6,097 bases of DNA from an uncultured Sediminibacterium sp. (GTDB taxonomy: Bacteria > Bacteroidota > Bacteroidia > Chitinophagales > Chitinophagaceae): positions 1 through 6,097 of the forward strand of contig CALEST010000070.1 of the NCBI GenBank assembly GCA_937907555.1, read 5' to 3'. The notes below the pieces were generated by a model that worked only from the letters and a program-made list of their open reading frames with translations, searched no databases and was not told the origin of the DNA. Positions within the stretch are counted from its first letter, which is position 1; the number at the start of each line of letters is the position of its first letter. Both the position numbers and the translations under genes were made by a program. Below are positions 1 through 5,900 of the stretch, in pieces.

Positions 1-89
1 ATACGCTTTTTTCCGTATTGCCTTACTGGCTGAAAACTACTAGATTAGGCCTGTTTAAACTAGTATACAGCAGAAATCGAAGCAATACA

Positions 90-2009
90 ATGAAACTAAT
101 ACAAATACTATCACTTGCTTTTTCAATTGCGCTATTTGCCATAACAACCCGTGCACAGTCACCCATATTCTCCAGCCGCAACGCCTATGATCCCCAAAAG
201 AATACGATAGGCAGGGCCCAGTATGATTTTATTTACAATCAGTTGTATGCCCGGGAAATAGGGTGGGGTAAAATAAGTTCATTTGGTATAGAAGTAAGGA
301 GCAGAAATAAGCAGTACAATAAAGTTTATCTCTTTGGAGATTATATTAAATCGTATACTCTTGAGAAAAAAACCTATCTCTATTTGGCGTATATAGAAAT
401 GGACCCTGATGCCAGTGGGAATAAAAAAGAGCAGTTAAGGTTGTTTTTTTCAAACCACAATATCAGGGAAAAACAAAGATGGACAAATGATACCAGAACG
501 GCTAATGAGAAGGAGATAGTTGCCGATATTGATAACAAGCCAATAATAGTGGCAGAAACCCAGCCTGATGTGTTTCTGGAAGTAGACCGTTATTATGAAG
601 GAAATAGTGGGCCTAAAGTAAAAGCTTTTGGAACTACCACCTATATCTATGATGTAAACAGTCTTCATCCCAACAATTCTCCTGTCATTATTGGAAAGTT
701 ATTTCAGTATAAACCCGAACTGCTGCGAAAAAATAATTATGAATCCGCAAAGCTGGTGAATTATAATCCCAATGGTATTGTATCTGGCTCAATTGATTAC
801 ATTACTAAGGAAGGTGGGGAAGTTCTTCCTATGTTCCGAATAGAAAAACTGGATGAAAATGGAAAACTAAAAGAAGTGAATTTTAATGATATCATCGGGA
901 TGTACATGGATAGTGGTAAAGTTTATTTTAAAGGAGGGCTTGGCATTCCGGTAGGGGTAAAAGAAAAATGGCCTGCTGCTATTCGCGATCTCAAAACCGA
1001 TCTTAATTTGCTGGAAGAAATTAATCAGAAACTTACCAGAGAGCCTGTAGAAAATAAAGAACTACTTCGGGATTTCTTTGTCAATTTTAATAAGCTCGAT
1101 GAATATGAATTAATTGATGAAACACGAAAGACCGTTTTTGGTAAGCCTGTCAAATACATTTACAAAGGCACGTATAATAAAGAAGGGGTTCCGCATGGCT
1201 GGGGGATTATGTACGCCGCTAACACAGACAACGAATATTTTCTGGGACAGTTTACCAATGGAATGCCCGAAGGTTTAGGTATACGAAACAATTTTAAGCT
1301 GGATAAGCCCGAAGAAATCTATAGCAGCAGAGGTTTGCATGTAGGAAACCAATTGGTTTATGGCACTAAATATACCGGTGCAGTTAATGGTAACGGTTCA
1401 TATGCTACCCATGGCGATTTCAGATTGGGTGAGCTGAACGGGACGGGCATTCGCATCTGGTCACGGAGCGATGGGGTTGGTGACGTAGCAGTGGGTAGTT
1501 TTAAGGATGGACAACTGCATGGTGCAGGAAGTGTTTATGACAACAACAAGTCGTTGGTGGGCATATTTGAAAAGGGATCCTTCGTATCTGGCAATAGCAT
1601 TACCGATAAGATTTATGACGACAGGTACTATCCGGGTGCGGTAGTGCTTTACCGGGGTAAAAAATATGTGATCATGAAAAAAGGCAATGGAATGTTTTTG
1701 CTCGATGATGGAAGTTCGGTTTCTACCAAAGCTGATCTAACGCTAACCGGTGAACGTTCTCTTCGGGCAAAAGCCTGCCTTATTTGCAATGGAACGGGCT
1801 ACCTGAAGCCCACAACCAATACTGTGTTCTCAGGGGTAACTAAAACAGAGAAAACCTATCAGACAGGACCAACGGGGTATGTAGTTTGGGAAAAGACCAC
1901 CAAATCTACCACCGCGCCAGTCACTACTTCCCGAACGAGTCGTTGTACGGCATGTGCGGGTGGATTGGCAGGCAATGAACCTGTACCGCTCGGAACAAAT
2001 CAAAGATAA
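90..2009 (+). CDS. Exported MORN-repeat protein with C-terminal DnaJ-like CxxC knuckles
   Basis: Exported protein of about 639 residues. I chose the ATG at 90 over the in-frame TTG at 18 because it places a signal peptide at the N-terminus: Lys2, a hydrophobic core to about residue 18, then a TRA-QSP cleavage site near residues 21-22. Residues ~23-350 are a beta-rich region I do not recognise. Residues ~358-505 contain degenerate MORN-type repeats, for example YKGTYNKEGVPHGWG (from 358), GQFTNGMPEGLGI (from 386), GDFRLGELNGTGI (from 442) and GSFKDGQLHGAGSVY. The C-terminus has two cysteine knuckles: CLICNGTG (C563, C566) and CTACAGG (C619, C622). The first matches the CxxCxGxG motif of DnaJ zinc fingers, so the four cysteines could bind one metal ion. 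MORN repeats in bacteria are usually taken as protein or envelope interaction modules; no enzyme motif is visible. The gene ends 48 nt before the lipoprotein gene. The MORN assignment is fairly sure, the knuckle assignment moderately so, and the function is unknown. Confidence 0.85.
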   Translation: MKLIQILSLAFSIALFAITTRAQSPIFSSRNAYDPQKNTIGRAQYDFIYNQLYAREIGWGKISSFGIEVRSRNKQYNKVYLFGDYIKSYTLEKKTYLYLAYIEMDPDASGNKKEQLRLFFSNHNIREKQRWTNDTRTANEKEIVADIDNKPIIVAETQPDVFLEVDRYYEGNSGPKVKAFGTTTYIYDVNSLHPNNSPVIIGKLFQYKPELLRKNNYESAKLVNYNPNGIVSGSIDYITKEGGEVLPMFRIEKLDENGKLKEVNFNDIIGMYMDSGKVYFKGGLGIPVGVKEKWPAAIRDLKTDLNLLEEINQKLTREPVENKELLRDFFVNFNKLDEYELIDETRKTVFGKPVKYIYKGTYNKEGVPHGWGIMYAANTDNEYFLGQFTNGMPEGLGIRNNFKLDKPEEIYSSRGLHVGNQLVYGTKYTGAVNGNGSYATHGDFRLGELNGTGIRIWSRSDGVGDVAVGSFKDGQLHGAGSVYDNNKSLVGIFEKGSFVSGNSITDKIYDDRYYPGAVVLYRGKKYVIMKKGNGMFLLDDGSSVSTKADLTLTGERSLRAKACLICNGTGYLKPTTNTVFSGVTKTEKTYQTGPTGYVVWEKTTKSTTAPVTTSRTSRCTACAGGLAGNEPVPLGTNQR

Positions 2010-2029
2010 TCGTCATTTTTTATAGGTAA

Positions 2030-2061
2030 TTATATAATCATTATTAAATTTGATTATATGA
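2030..2061 (+). promoter_or_regulatory. Inverted repeat / possible hairpin over the lipoprotein start codon
   Basis: ATATAATCA at 2032-2040 is perfectly complementary to TGATTATAT at 2051-2059 across a 10-nt loop. In RNA the stem extends to 11 pairs through a U-G (2031/2060) and a U-A (2030/2061). The right arm contains the ATG at 2058. It could be an RNA hairpin that hides the start codon or a palindromic operator. There is no GC-rich stem followed by a U-run, so it does not look like an intrinsic terminator. The region is AT-rich, so chance pairing is possible. Confidence 0.35.
2045..2052 (+). promoter_or_regulatory. Possible Bacteroidota -7 promoter element (TAAATTTG)
   Basis: TAAATTTG matches the Bacteroidota -7 consensus TAnnTTTG exactly. 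It lies in the loop and right arm of the inverted repeat at 2030-2061. A start site a few bases downstream would fall at or next to the ATG at 2058, implying a leaderless or near-leaderless message. No clear TTTG-type -33 element is seen 19-21 nt upstream, only a T-run at 2016-2021, so the call is weak. Confidence 0.3.
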
Positions 2062-2522
2062 AACCTGTAATAATTGTCTTTTTAGGATTTTTTGTTCTAT
2101 CCTGTAGTTCCCATTCTGAATCCTCTGAAAAAGCAGATCCCAACCTGGATTGGTTACTGGGTAACTGGAAAAGAACCAATGAAGAAGCCGGAAAAGAGAC
2201 CTATGAAAGTTGGGGAAAACCCAATGATAGTAGCTATTCAGGTATTGGTTTAACCATTCAAAAAGGCGATACCATATTTCAGGAGAAAATGGACATTTTT
2301 CTATCCGGAGGCAAAGGGGCTTTATTCGTAAAAATGCCCGATGACGAAAAAGCTACCGAGTTCAGGTTGACAGAGCTTACACCCAATGCATTTGTTTTTA
2401 TAAATGAAGCAAACGAATTCCCCAAAAAGATCAAATATTGGTTAGAGGGGGGAAGGATCAAAGCGGTGATTTCCAATGATTCACTAGAGATTCCTTTTGA
2501 ATTTGAAAAAATAAAAGAATGA
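2058..2522 (+). CDS. DUF6265-like lipoprotein
   Basis: Small lipoprotein of 154 residues. A hydrophobic signal segment (residues ~4-14) ends in a lipobox-like VLSC, so Cys16 is the likely lipidated residue; a Ser/Glu-rich linker follows. The mature part starts with LDWLLGNW (30-37), continues with a conserved-looking E..ESWG, and has NEANEFPKKI at 116-125. This order of motifs (WLxGxW, ExW, then N..x.FP..I.Y) is what I associate with the DUF6265 family, thought to form a small calycin-like beta-barrel; the function is not established. The length fits a single domain. No Shine-Dalgarno sequence precedes the ATG, which lies inside a possible hairpin. The TGA overlaps the ATG of the aspartic protease gene by 4 nt, pointing to translational coupling and a shared envelope role. 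The lipoprotein nature is likely and the family probable, but the biological role is unknown. Confidence 0.8.
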   Translation: MKPVIIVFLGFFVLSCSSHSESSEKADPNLDWLLGNWKRTNEEAGKETYESWGKPNDSSYSGIGLTIQKGDTIFQEKMDIFLSGGKGALFVKMPDDEKATEFRLTELTPNAFVFINEANEFPKKIKYWLEGGRIKAVISNDSLEIPFEFEKIKE

Positions 2523-3469
2523 GAGCAGTATTCATAGCAATTCTACTGTCGGTCAATGGCATTTTTGTTTTTGGACAGAATCTGGATAATGAAAAACTAA
2601 GATGGTACAGTTTCTATTGGTCTGGTGATAGTGCTAATCCCAAAGAAGCCATGATGTTAAAATCAACCATTGACACGGTTAATTTTAATTTGCGCTGGCA
2701 GTTCGATACCGGTTCACCCAGAACATTTGTATATGGCAATGTATGGAACTCATTCACTAAGGCATTCCCCTATTTGGATAAATTGTTCTTTAAAGTAGAT
2801 ACGCTGAAAGCAGATGGATTCATCAATCTTAAAAATGGAGGCATTGTGATTTCAGGAAATAAGCTCCCCAAGAACATCATTGGTTTTTTGCCCAATTATG
2901 GGAATAATATAGACAAAGAGGTGATACTGGAAAACCTGGGTTCCTCTACAACCCTTGGTACAATGGGAATTGACCTGTTTAGAAACGGGGTTTTAATTAT
3001 TGATTTCAAAAAGAATAAAATAGGATACGCAGATCAATTGTCGGCGCAATTTTATGCGAACAAGATGAACACAATTGACTTTACACTGTATCAAAATAGA
3101 ATCATATTGCCGATTAGAATTGGTAATGCATCTTTTCCCTTCTTTTATGATAGTGGCGCCAGTTTATTTCCTTTGAAAACAACAGCCGCATTTCCTGATT
3201 TAAGTAATATGGTTAGTTACACCGATACCTTATTTAATATTACTACCTGGGGAAAATCCTATGACGTTCCCGGAGGAAAAATCAGGAAAAAAGTTAAACT
3301 GGGTAATCTAAAGATTGGCAGTCCTAAAATTTATGTTCATCCTGATCCGGAACTTTATCATACTAATATTTTTAAGGAAGCGGGAACATATGGGCTTATC
3401 GGTAATGCTTATTTTGAAGACAAAACAATCGTAATAGACTTTACGAAAATGAAATTTACAATATTGTAA
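2519..3469 (+). CDS. Two-lobed aspartic protease-like exported protein
   Basis: Protein of 316 residues with an N-terminal signal peptide (Arg2, hydrophobic to ~18, cleavage near FGQ-N), so it probably acts in the periplasm or outside. It carries two copies of the aspartic protease core. Lobe 1 has QFDTGS with Asp63, then LGTMG at 146-150 and IIDF with Asp162. Lobe 2 has YDSGAS with Asp211, then GLIGN at 292-296 and VIDF with Asp307. Asp63 to Gly147 and Asp211 to Gly295 are both 84 residues, which shows an internal duplication. In pepsin/retropepsin-like enzymes the paired D-T/S-G aspartates form the active site; most bacterial relatives have one lobe per chain and dimerise, whereas this chain could form the site alone. 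There is no PDZ domain. The ATG overlaps the upstream lipoprotein stop codon (ATGA). Both catalytic motifs look intact, so activity is plausible, but the substrate is unknown. Confidence 0.85.
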   Translation: MRAVFIAILLSVNGIFVFGQNLDNEKLRWYSFYWSGDSANPKEAMMLKSTIDTVNFNLRWQFDTGSPRTFVYGNVWNSFTKAFPYLDKLFFKVDTLKADGFINLKNGGIVISGNKLPKNIIGFLPNYGNNIDKEVILENLGSSTTLGTMGIDLFRNGVLIIDFKKNKIGYADQLSAQFYANKMNTIDFTLYQNRIILPIRIGNASFPFFYDSGASLFPLKTTAAFPDLSNMVSYTDTLFNITTWGKSYDVPGGKIRKKVKLGNLKIGSPKIYVHPDPELYHTNIFKEAGTYGLIGNAYFEDKTIVIDFTKMKFTIL

Positions 3470-3492
3470 TAAGTCACTTGAAACAGAATGCA

Positions 3493-3677
3493 ATGAGCAG
3501 TGTCTATAAATCTAAAATAGGGCTAGAATTGGTGATACCCATCGTTCTTGTATTTGGAACAGTGTTGGTGGTAAATTCGACTCTGTAATTATTTCACCAA
3601 AACAGAAAGTTGAATTTATTAATCACCTAAAAAGCATCAATCCCAATATAGAGTTGAAATTCAAACTAAAAACCTGA
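3493..3677 (+). pseudogene. Broken bacterial PH-domain (bPH_4/YyaB-like) gene, core deleted
   Basis: Two pieces of one protein family sit in different frames. From the ATG at 3493 the first frame reads MSSVYKSKIGLELVIP followed by a hydrophobic stretch to about residue 27, and stops at 3586-3588. This is the N-terminus and membrane segment typical of bPH_4 (former DUF1200, YyaB-like) proteins. From about 3567, in another frame, the DNA reads GGKFDSVIISPKQKVEF, then INHLKSINPNIEL, and ends with TGA at 3675-3677. This matches the family's C-terminal strand and helix, with its ISPK..EF signature. Intact members are, from memory, about 130-145 residues; only some 62 are left, so most of the PH beta-barrel is gone. 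The join is near 3567-3575. The next gene starts 3 nt after the stop, as expected of a former operon member. The first frame alone could still yield a 31-residue membrane peptide. The family assignment is from memory. Confidence 0.7.
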
Positions 3678-3680
3678 CCT

Positions 3681-4040
3681 ATGGAAATTATTGCCAAAAT
3701 ATTAATAGCAGTTGTTGCGCTTGAGCATCTTTACTTCCTGTACTTTGAAATGTTTGCCTGGGAAACCATTGGTAAGAAGACTTTTAAATCTTTGCCAGCA
3801 CATTTGTTTACGCCAACCAAGGCTTTGGCCGCTAACCAGGGGCTCTATAATGGATTTCTGGCAGCAGGTTTAATTTGGACATTTTTTATTACAGATGTAA
3901 TGTGGTCAAAAAATATTGCTCTTTTCTTCCTGGTTTGTGTGGCTGTTGCAGGAGCTTATGGGGCAATGACGGCCAGTAAGAAAATCTTCTTTGTTCAGGC
4001 TTTACCAGCCATTATTGCTATCTTTTGTTTACTTATTTAA
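3681..4040 (+). CDS. DUF1304 family integral membrane protein
   Basis: Protein of 119 residues, the usual length of DUF1304 proteins. It shows the family's pattern: a first helix (residues ~3-22) running into HLYFLYFEMFAW (16-27), then TKALAANQGLYNGFLAAG (46-63) at the start of the second helix, then helices at about 76-95 and 99-118. Four membrane segments in the inner membrane are predicted from hydrophobicity. No biochemical role is established for the family, and no catalytic motif is apparent beyond the conserved E-M-x-x-W and N-Q-G-x-Y-N-G-F positions. The ATG lies 3 nt after the stop of the broken PH-domain gene and its stop is 6 nt before the SRPBCC gene, so it belongs to a compact transcription unit. 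No ribosome binding site is visible, as is common in Bacteroidota. Confidence 0.9.
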   Translation: MEIIAKILIAVVALEHLYFLYFEMFAWETIGKKTFKSLPAHLFTPTKALAANQGLYNGFLAAGLIWTFFITDVMWSKNIALFFLVCVAVAGAYGAMTASKKIFFVQALPAIIAIFCLLI

Positions 4041-4046
4041 CCAATT

Positions 4047-4460
4047 ATGTCACAAGAAAAGATAATTGTACAAGCAACTATTCTAGCCGACAGGCAGAAA
4101 GTATGGGATTACTATACAAAGCCTGAGCACATAATAAAGTGGAATTTTGCTGATCCAAGCTGGCATTGCCCCTCAGCAACCAACGATATACAAGTGGGAG
4201 GGAATTATGTAGCCAGAATGGAAGCAAAGGACGGGAGCTTTGGCTTTGATTTTGCTGCTGTATATACAGAAGTTAATCCAGGTTCAGATTTCACTTATGA
4301 GTTCGGAGGAAGATTTTCAACAGTTACTTTTATTGAAGATGATGGCTGCACCGTATTGGTTGTGGCATTTGATCCTGAAACAGAAAATCCTATTGAACTC
4401 CAAAGGAACGGGTGGCAGGCCATTTTGAATAATTTTAAGAACTATACAGAGTTAAACTAG
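4047..4460 (+). CDS. SRPBCC (AHSA1/START-like) domain protein
   Basis: Soluble protein of 137 residues with no signal peptide, so cytoplasmic. It is one SRPBCC domain of the AHSA1-like type: a first strand (IIVQATILA, 6-14) leads into the helix KVWDYYTKPEHIIKWN (18-33). GG-NYVARMEAKDG and the strands FDFAAVYTEV and FTYEFGGRFSTVTF follow. The protein ends in a long helix that begins GWQAILNNF (122-130). This is the helix-grip fold, which makes a hydrophobic cavity for small ligands; members of this branch are named after the Hsp90 activator Aha1 C-terminal domain, but the bacterial versions mostly have no known ligand. Length and ends match a complete single-domain protein. It lies 6 nt downstream of the DUF1304 gene and is likely co-transcribed with it. 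The family call is strong and the ligand or reaction unknown. Confidence 0.9.
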   Translation: MSQEKIIVQATILADRQKVWDYYTKPEHIIKWNFADPSWHCPSATNDIQVGGNYVARMEAKDGSFGFDFAAVYTEVNPGSDFTYEFGGRFSTVTFIEDDGCTVLVVAFDPETENPIELQRNGWQAILNNFKNYTELN

Positions 4461-4492
4461 TGGGTTACATCTAAACTAAAATAATTTCTAGC

Positions 4493-4594
4493 ATGATTGG
4501 ATGGGGTAAGGGCAGCCATTGGGATAAAGTATATGGATTCTTTGAGAGAGGGAATGAGTGGACATTCAAAGAAATATTAAAAGTATACCAATAA
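4493..4594 (+). other. Small aromatic-rich frame, possible gene remnant
   Basis: The 147-nt gap between the SRPBCC gene and the next gene holds a 33-codon frame starting at ATG 4493 and ending with TAA at 4592-4594. The peptide begins MIGWGKGSHWDKVYGFF and continues with ERGNEWTFKEILKVYQ. Two tryptophans plus several Phe/Tyr residues, a plausible amphipathic helix and no rare-looking codons make it look like protein. The frame stays open only to 4475 upstream, with a TAA at 4472-4474. I could not assign a family. It may be the 3' end of a lost gene, as with the PH-domain remnant upstream, or a genuine microprotein. No ribosome binding site is visible. Confidence 0.4.
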
Positions 4595-4607
4595 TAAAAT
4601 ATATAAT

Positions 4608-4880
4608 ATGAACCGAATACTCGTTTTAATTAGTTTATCCGATAGCGGAATCCAAACCATTATTTCCACTCCGGATTTGCCCAAAAGAGAAATGGAATTT
4701 GTAAATCAATGGAAACAGGACGGTATATTGGAAAGCTTCTTTATTTCGGTCTCCAAAAAAGAAGCAGTCTTGATCTTTCAAAATGTGGATGAGGCAAAAA
4801 CAAAGGAACTAATTGAAATCCTACCTTACTATCCTTATATGGCAAAAATTGAATATCATAATTTGAATAAGCAGTTTTAG
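4608..4880 (+). CDS. Small protein, probably muconolactone-isomerase/YCII-like barrel
   Basis: Protein of 90 residues without signal peptide or membrane segment. The predicted order is strand (RILVLISL, 3-10), helix (around 25-38), strand (SFFISVS), strand (EAVLIFQN), helix (VDEAKTKELIEIL) and strand (KIEYHNL). The ending ILPYYPYMAKIEYHNL, with its two adjacent aromatic-proline motifs before the last strand, resembles the end of muconolactone delta-isomerase-like and YCII-like dimeric alpha+beta barrels. That is a fold guess; there are no catabolic neighbours that would support a true muconolactone isomerase, so an enzyme name is not justified. The ATG at 4608 is preceded by an AT-rich stretch with no Shine-Dalgarno sequence. 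Its stop is 1 nt before the following membrane protein gene, so the two are likely translated from one message. Confidence 0.75.
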   Translation: MNRILVLISLSDSGIQTIISTPDLPKREMEFVNQWKQDGILESFFISVSKKEAVLIFQNVDEAKTKELIEILPYYPYMAKIEYHNLNKQF

Positions 4881-4881
4881 G

Positions 4882-5349
4882 ATGATATATAAATACATCA
4901 CATTCAGTTTTTCCATTGTATTCATTTCTTTTATTGTTGGTATGATCATGACTGCAGTAGTAAGAAAGTCAAACTTTTACAATGTAAAACTGTCGTCACT
5001 CAATTTCATAGTAAGTGATTGGGGGAATAAGCTATTGGGCGTTGGTTTTGTGAAATGGGTGGTAAAAAATACAGTTTTTAAATATTTGAATCCTTCCCTG
5101 AAATGTGATAGGAAAATGAATATCACTGACTTACAACGGATTCGTAGTGAAATGACAAAGGCGGAGATTGATCACTTATTTGCCTTTGTATTTGTTTTAA
5201 TTTTTGTTTGTGTTCAACTTTTTAATCAGAAATACCTGGGGGCAAGCATCATGTTGTTGGTAAATGTTTTAATGAATTTAAATCCCTCTTTGTTGCAGCA
5301 GCAGAATAAAAGGAGAATCGATAAAATAATTAACAAATTTAATGCCTGA
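4882..5349 (+). CDS. CrtO-like (glycosyl-diaponeurosporenoate acyltransferase family) membrane protein
   Basis: Membrane protein of 155 residues. There is one helix at about residues 6-26, a middle segment with VKWVVKNTVFKYLNPSL and a basic stretch. The line MTKAEIDHLFAF (91-102) then leads into two helices (about 99-114 and 118-133), and the protein ends with NPSLLQQQNKRRIDKIINKF (134-153). The E..H motif before the helix pair, and the N-P-x-L-x-Q-x-x-N-x-R-R ending, resemble the CrtO family. Its named member attaches a fatty acyl group to a glycosylated C30 carotenoid in staphyloxanthin synthesis. Many short Bacteroidota proteins carry this name without proof, and no carotenoid gene is seen in the window, so the acyltransferase role is inference. 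Glu95, His98, Asn142 and Arg144-145 are the residues I would regard as family-typical. The gene lies 1 nt after the previous stop and 3 nt before the acetyltransferase gene. A generic membrane protein is the alternative. Confidence 0.7.
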   Translation: MIYKYITFSFSIVFISFIVGMIMTAVVRKSNFYNVKLSSLNFIVSDWGNKLLGVGFVKWVVKNTVFKYLNPSLKCDRKMNITDLQRIRSEMTKAEIDHLFAFVFVLIFVCVQLFNQKYLGASIMLLVNVLMNLNPSLLQQQNKRRIDKIINKFNA

Positions 5350-5352
5350 CCC

Positions 5353-5883
5353 ATGGCAATCGAAACCAATAATTTAATACTCATTCCCTGTGATGCTGAA
5401 ATACTCACAGCAGCTATTCAAGGGAATGAGACACTTTCCAAAAAGATTGGTGCTGCAGTTCAGGACAATTGGACGGAATTTGGTGTTGATGCTTTGCAGT
5501 ATGCATTCGACAAATTAACAGAAAGTGTTAATGAAAGAAACTGGTGGACTTATTTTCCCATTCACAAGCAAGACAATAAACTAATCGGAAGCGGTGGCTA
5601 TAAAGGCAAGCCAGCAACTGACGGCTCAGTAGAAATTGGGTATGAAATAACCCCGGAGTACCGCAATCGAGGATTGGCAACAGAAATGACAAAAGGCTTA
5701 ATTGAAAATGCTCTTAAAGACATAAGGGTAAAATTTATCATTGCCCACACACTTGGAGAAGAGAATCCTTCAACAAGCGTCTTGCAGAAGTGTGGTTTTG
5801 AGAAAGTGGAAGAAATAAATGATCCCGAAGACGGCATCATCTGGAAATGGAAACTGGACAAAAATGACATTGTTGGGTTGTAA
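5353..5883 (+). CDS. GNAT N-acetyltransferase (RimJ/RimL type)
   Basis: Cytoplasmic protein of 176 residues, a normal length for the GNAT RimJ/RimL group. The N-terminus (IETNNLILIPCDAEIL) is the usual first strand and helix. The core has WWTYFPIHKQDNKLIGSGGY followed by VEIGYEITPEYRNRGLATE; RNRGLA (104-109) is the acetyl-CoA pyrophosphate-binding loop, motif A (Q/R-x-x-G-x-G/A), with Ala where Gly is commoner. Motif B is ENPSTSVLQKCGFEKV (137-152), in which the asparagine and the CGF turn are typical. It should transfer acetyl from acetyl-CoA to an amino group; the substrate cannot be read from sequence. Relatives include ribosomal-protein N-terminal acetyltransferases and many small-molecule acetylases. 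The ATG is 3 nt after the CrtO-like gene's stop, which suggests co-transcription; the next gene starts 17 nt downstream. Confidence 0.93.
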   Translation: MAIETNNLILIPCDAEILTAAIQGNETLSKKIGAAVQDNWTEFGVDALQYAFDKLTESVNERNWWTYFPIHKQDNKLIGSGGYKGKPATDGSVEIGYEITPEYRNRGLATEMTKGLIENALKDIRVKFIIAHTLGEENPSTSVLQKCGFEKVEEINDPEDGIIWKWKLDKNDIVGL

Positions 5884-5900
5884 CATCATAAGATATATTA

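Noticed and set aside
1..55. Possible 3' end of an upstream gene in two short open frames
   Set aside because: Only 10-13 codons are visible before stops in each frame, too little to support a gene.
18..89. Upstream TTG start that would add 24 residues to the MORN protein
   Set aside because: The added segment is not conserved-looking and would bury the signal peptide, which begins properly at the ATG at 90.
450..668. Minus-strand open frame of 72 codons inside the MORN gene
   Set aside because: It is opposite a well-supported gene and has no recognisable domain; best seen as a shadow frame.
2279..2476. Minus-strand open frame opposite the DUF6265-like lipoprotein
   Set aside because: Serine-rich antisense translation without motifs, overlapping a supported gene.
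3470..3492. Search for a terminator or promoter after the protease gene
   Set aside because: No stem followed by a T-run and no TAnnTTTG box was seen in this short gap.
4240..4428. Plus-strand open frame of 62 codons inside the SRPBCC gene
   Set aside because: Leucine-rich low-complexity translation in an alternative frame of a clear SRPBCC domain.
4608..4880. Calling the 90-residue protein a true muconolactone delta-isomerase
   Set aside because: Only the fold pattern and the ending resemble that family; no aromatic catabolism genes are nearby, so an enzyme name would overreach.
5598..5870. Minus-strand open frame of 90 codons opposite the acetyltransferase
   Set aside because: It mirrors the GNAT coding sequence, has a Ser/Pro/Phe-rich translation and no independent support.
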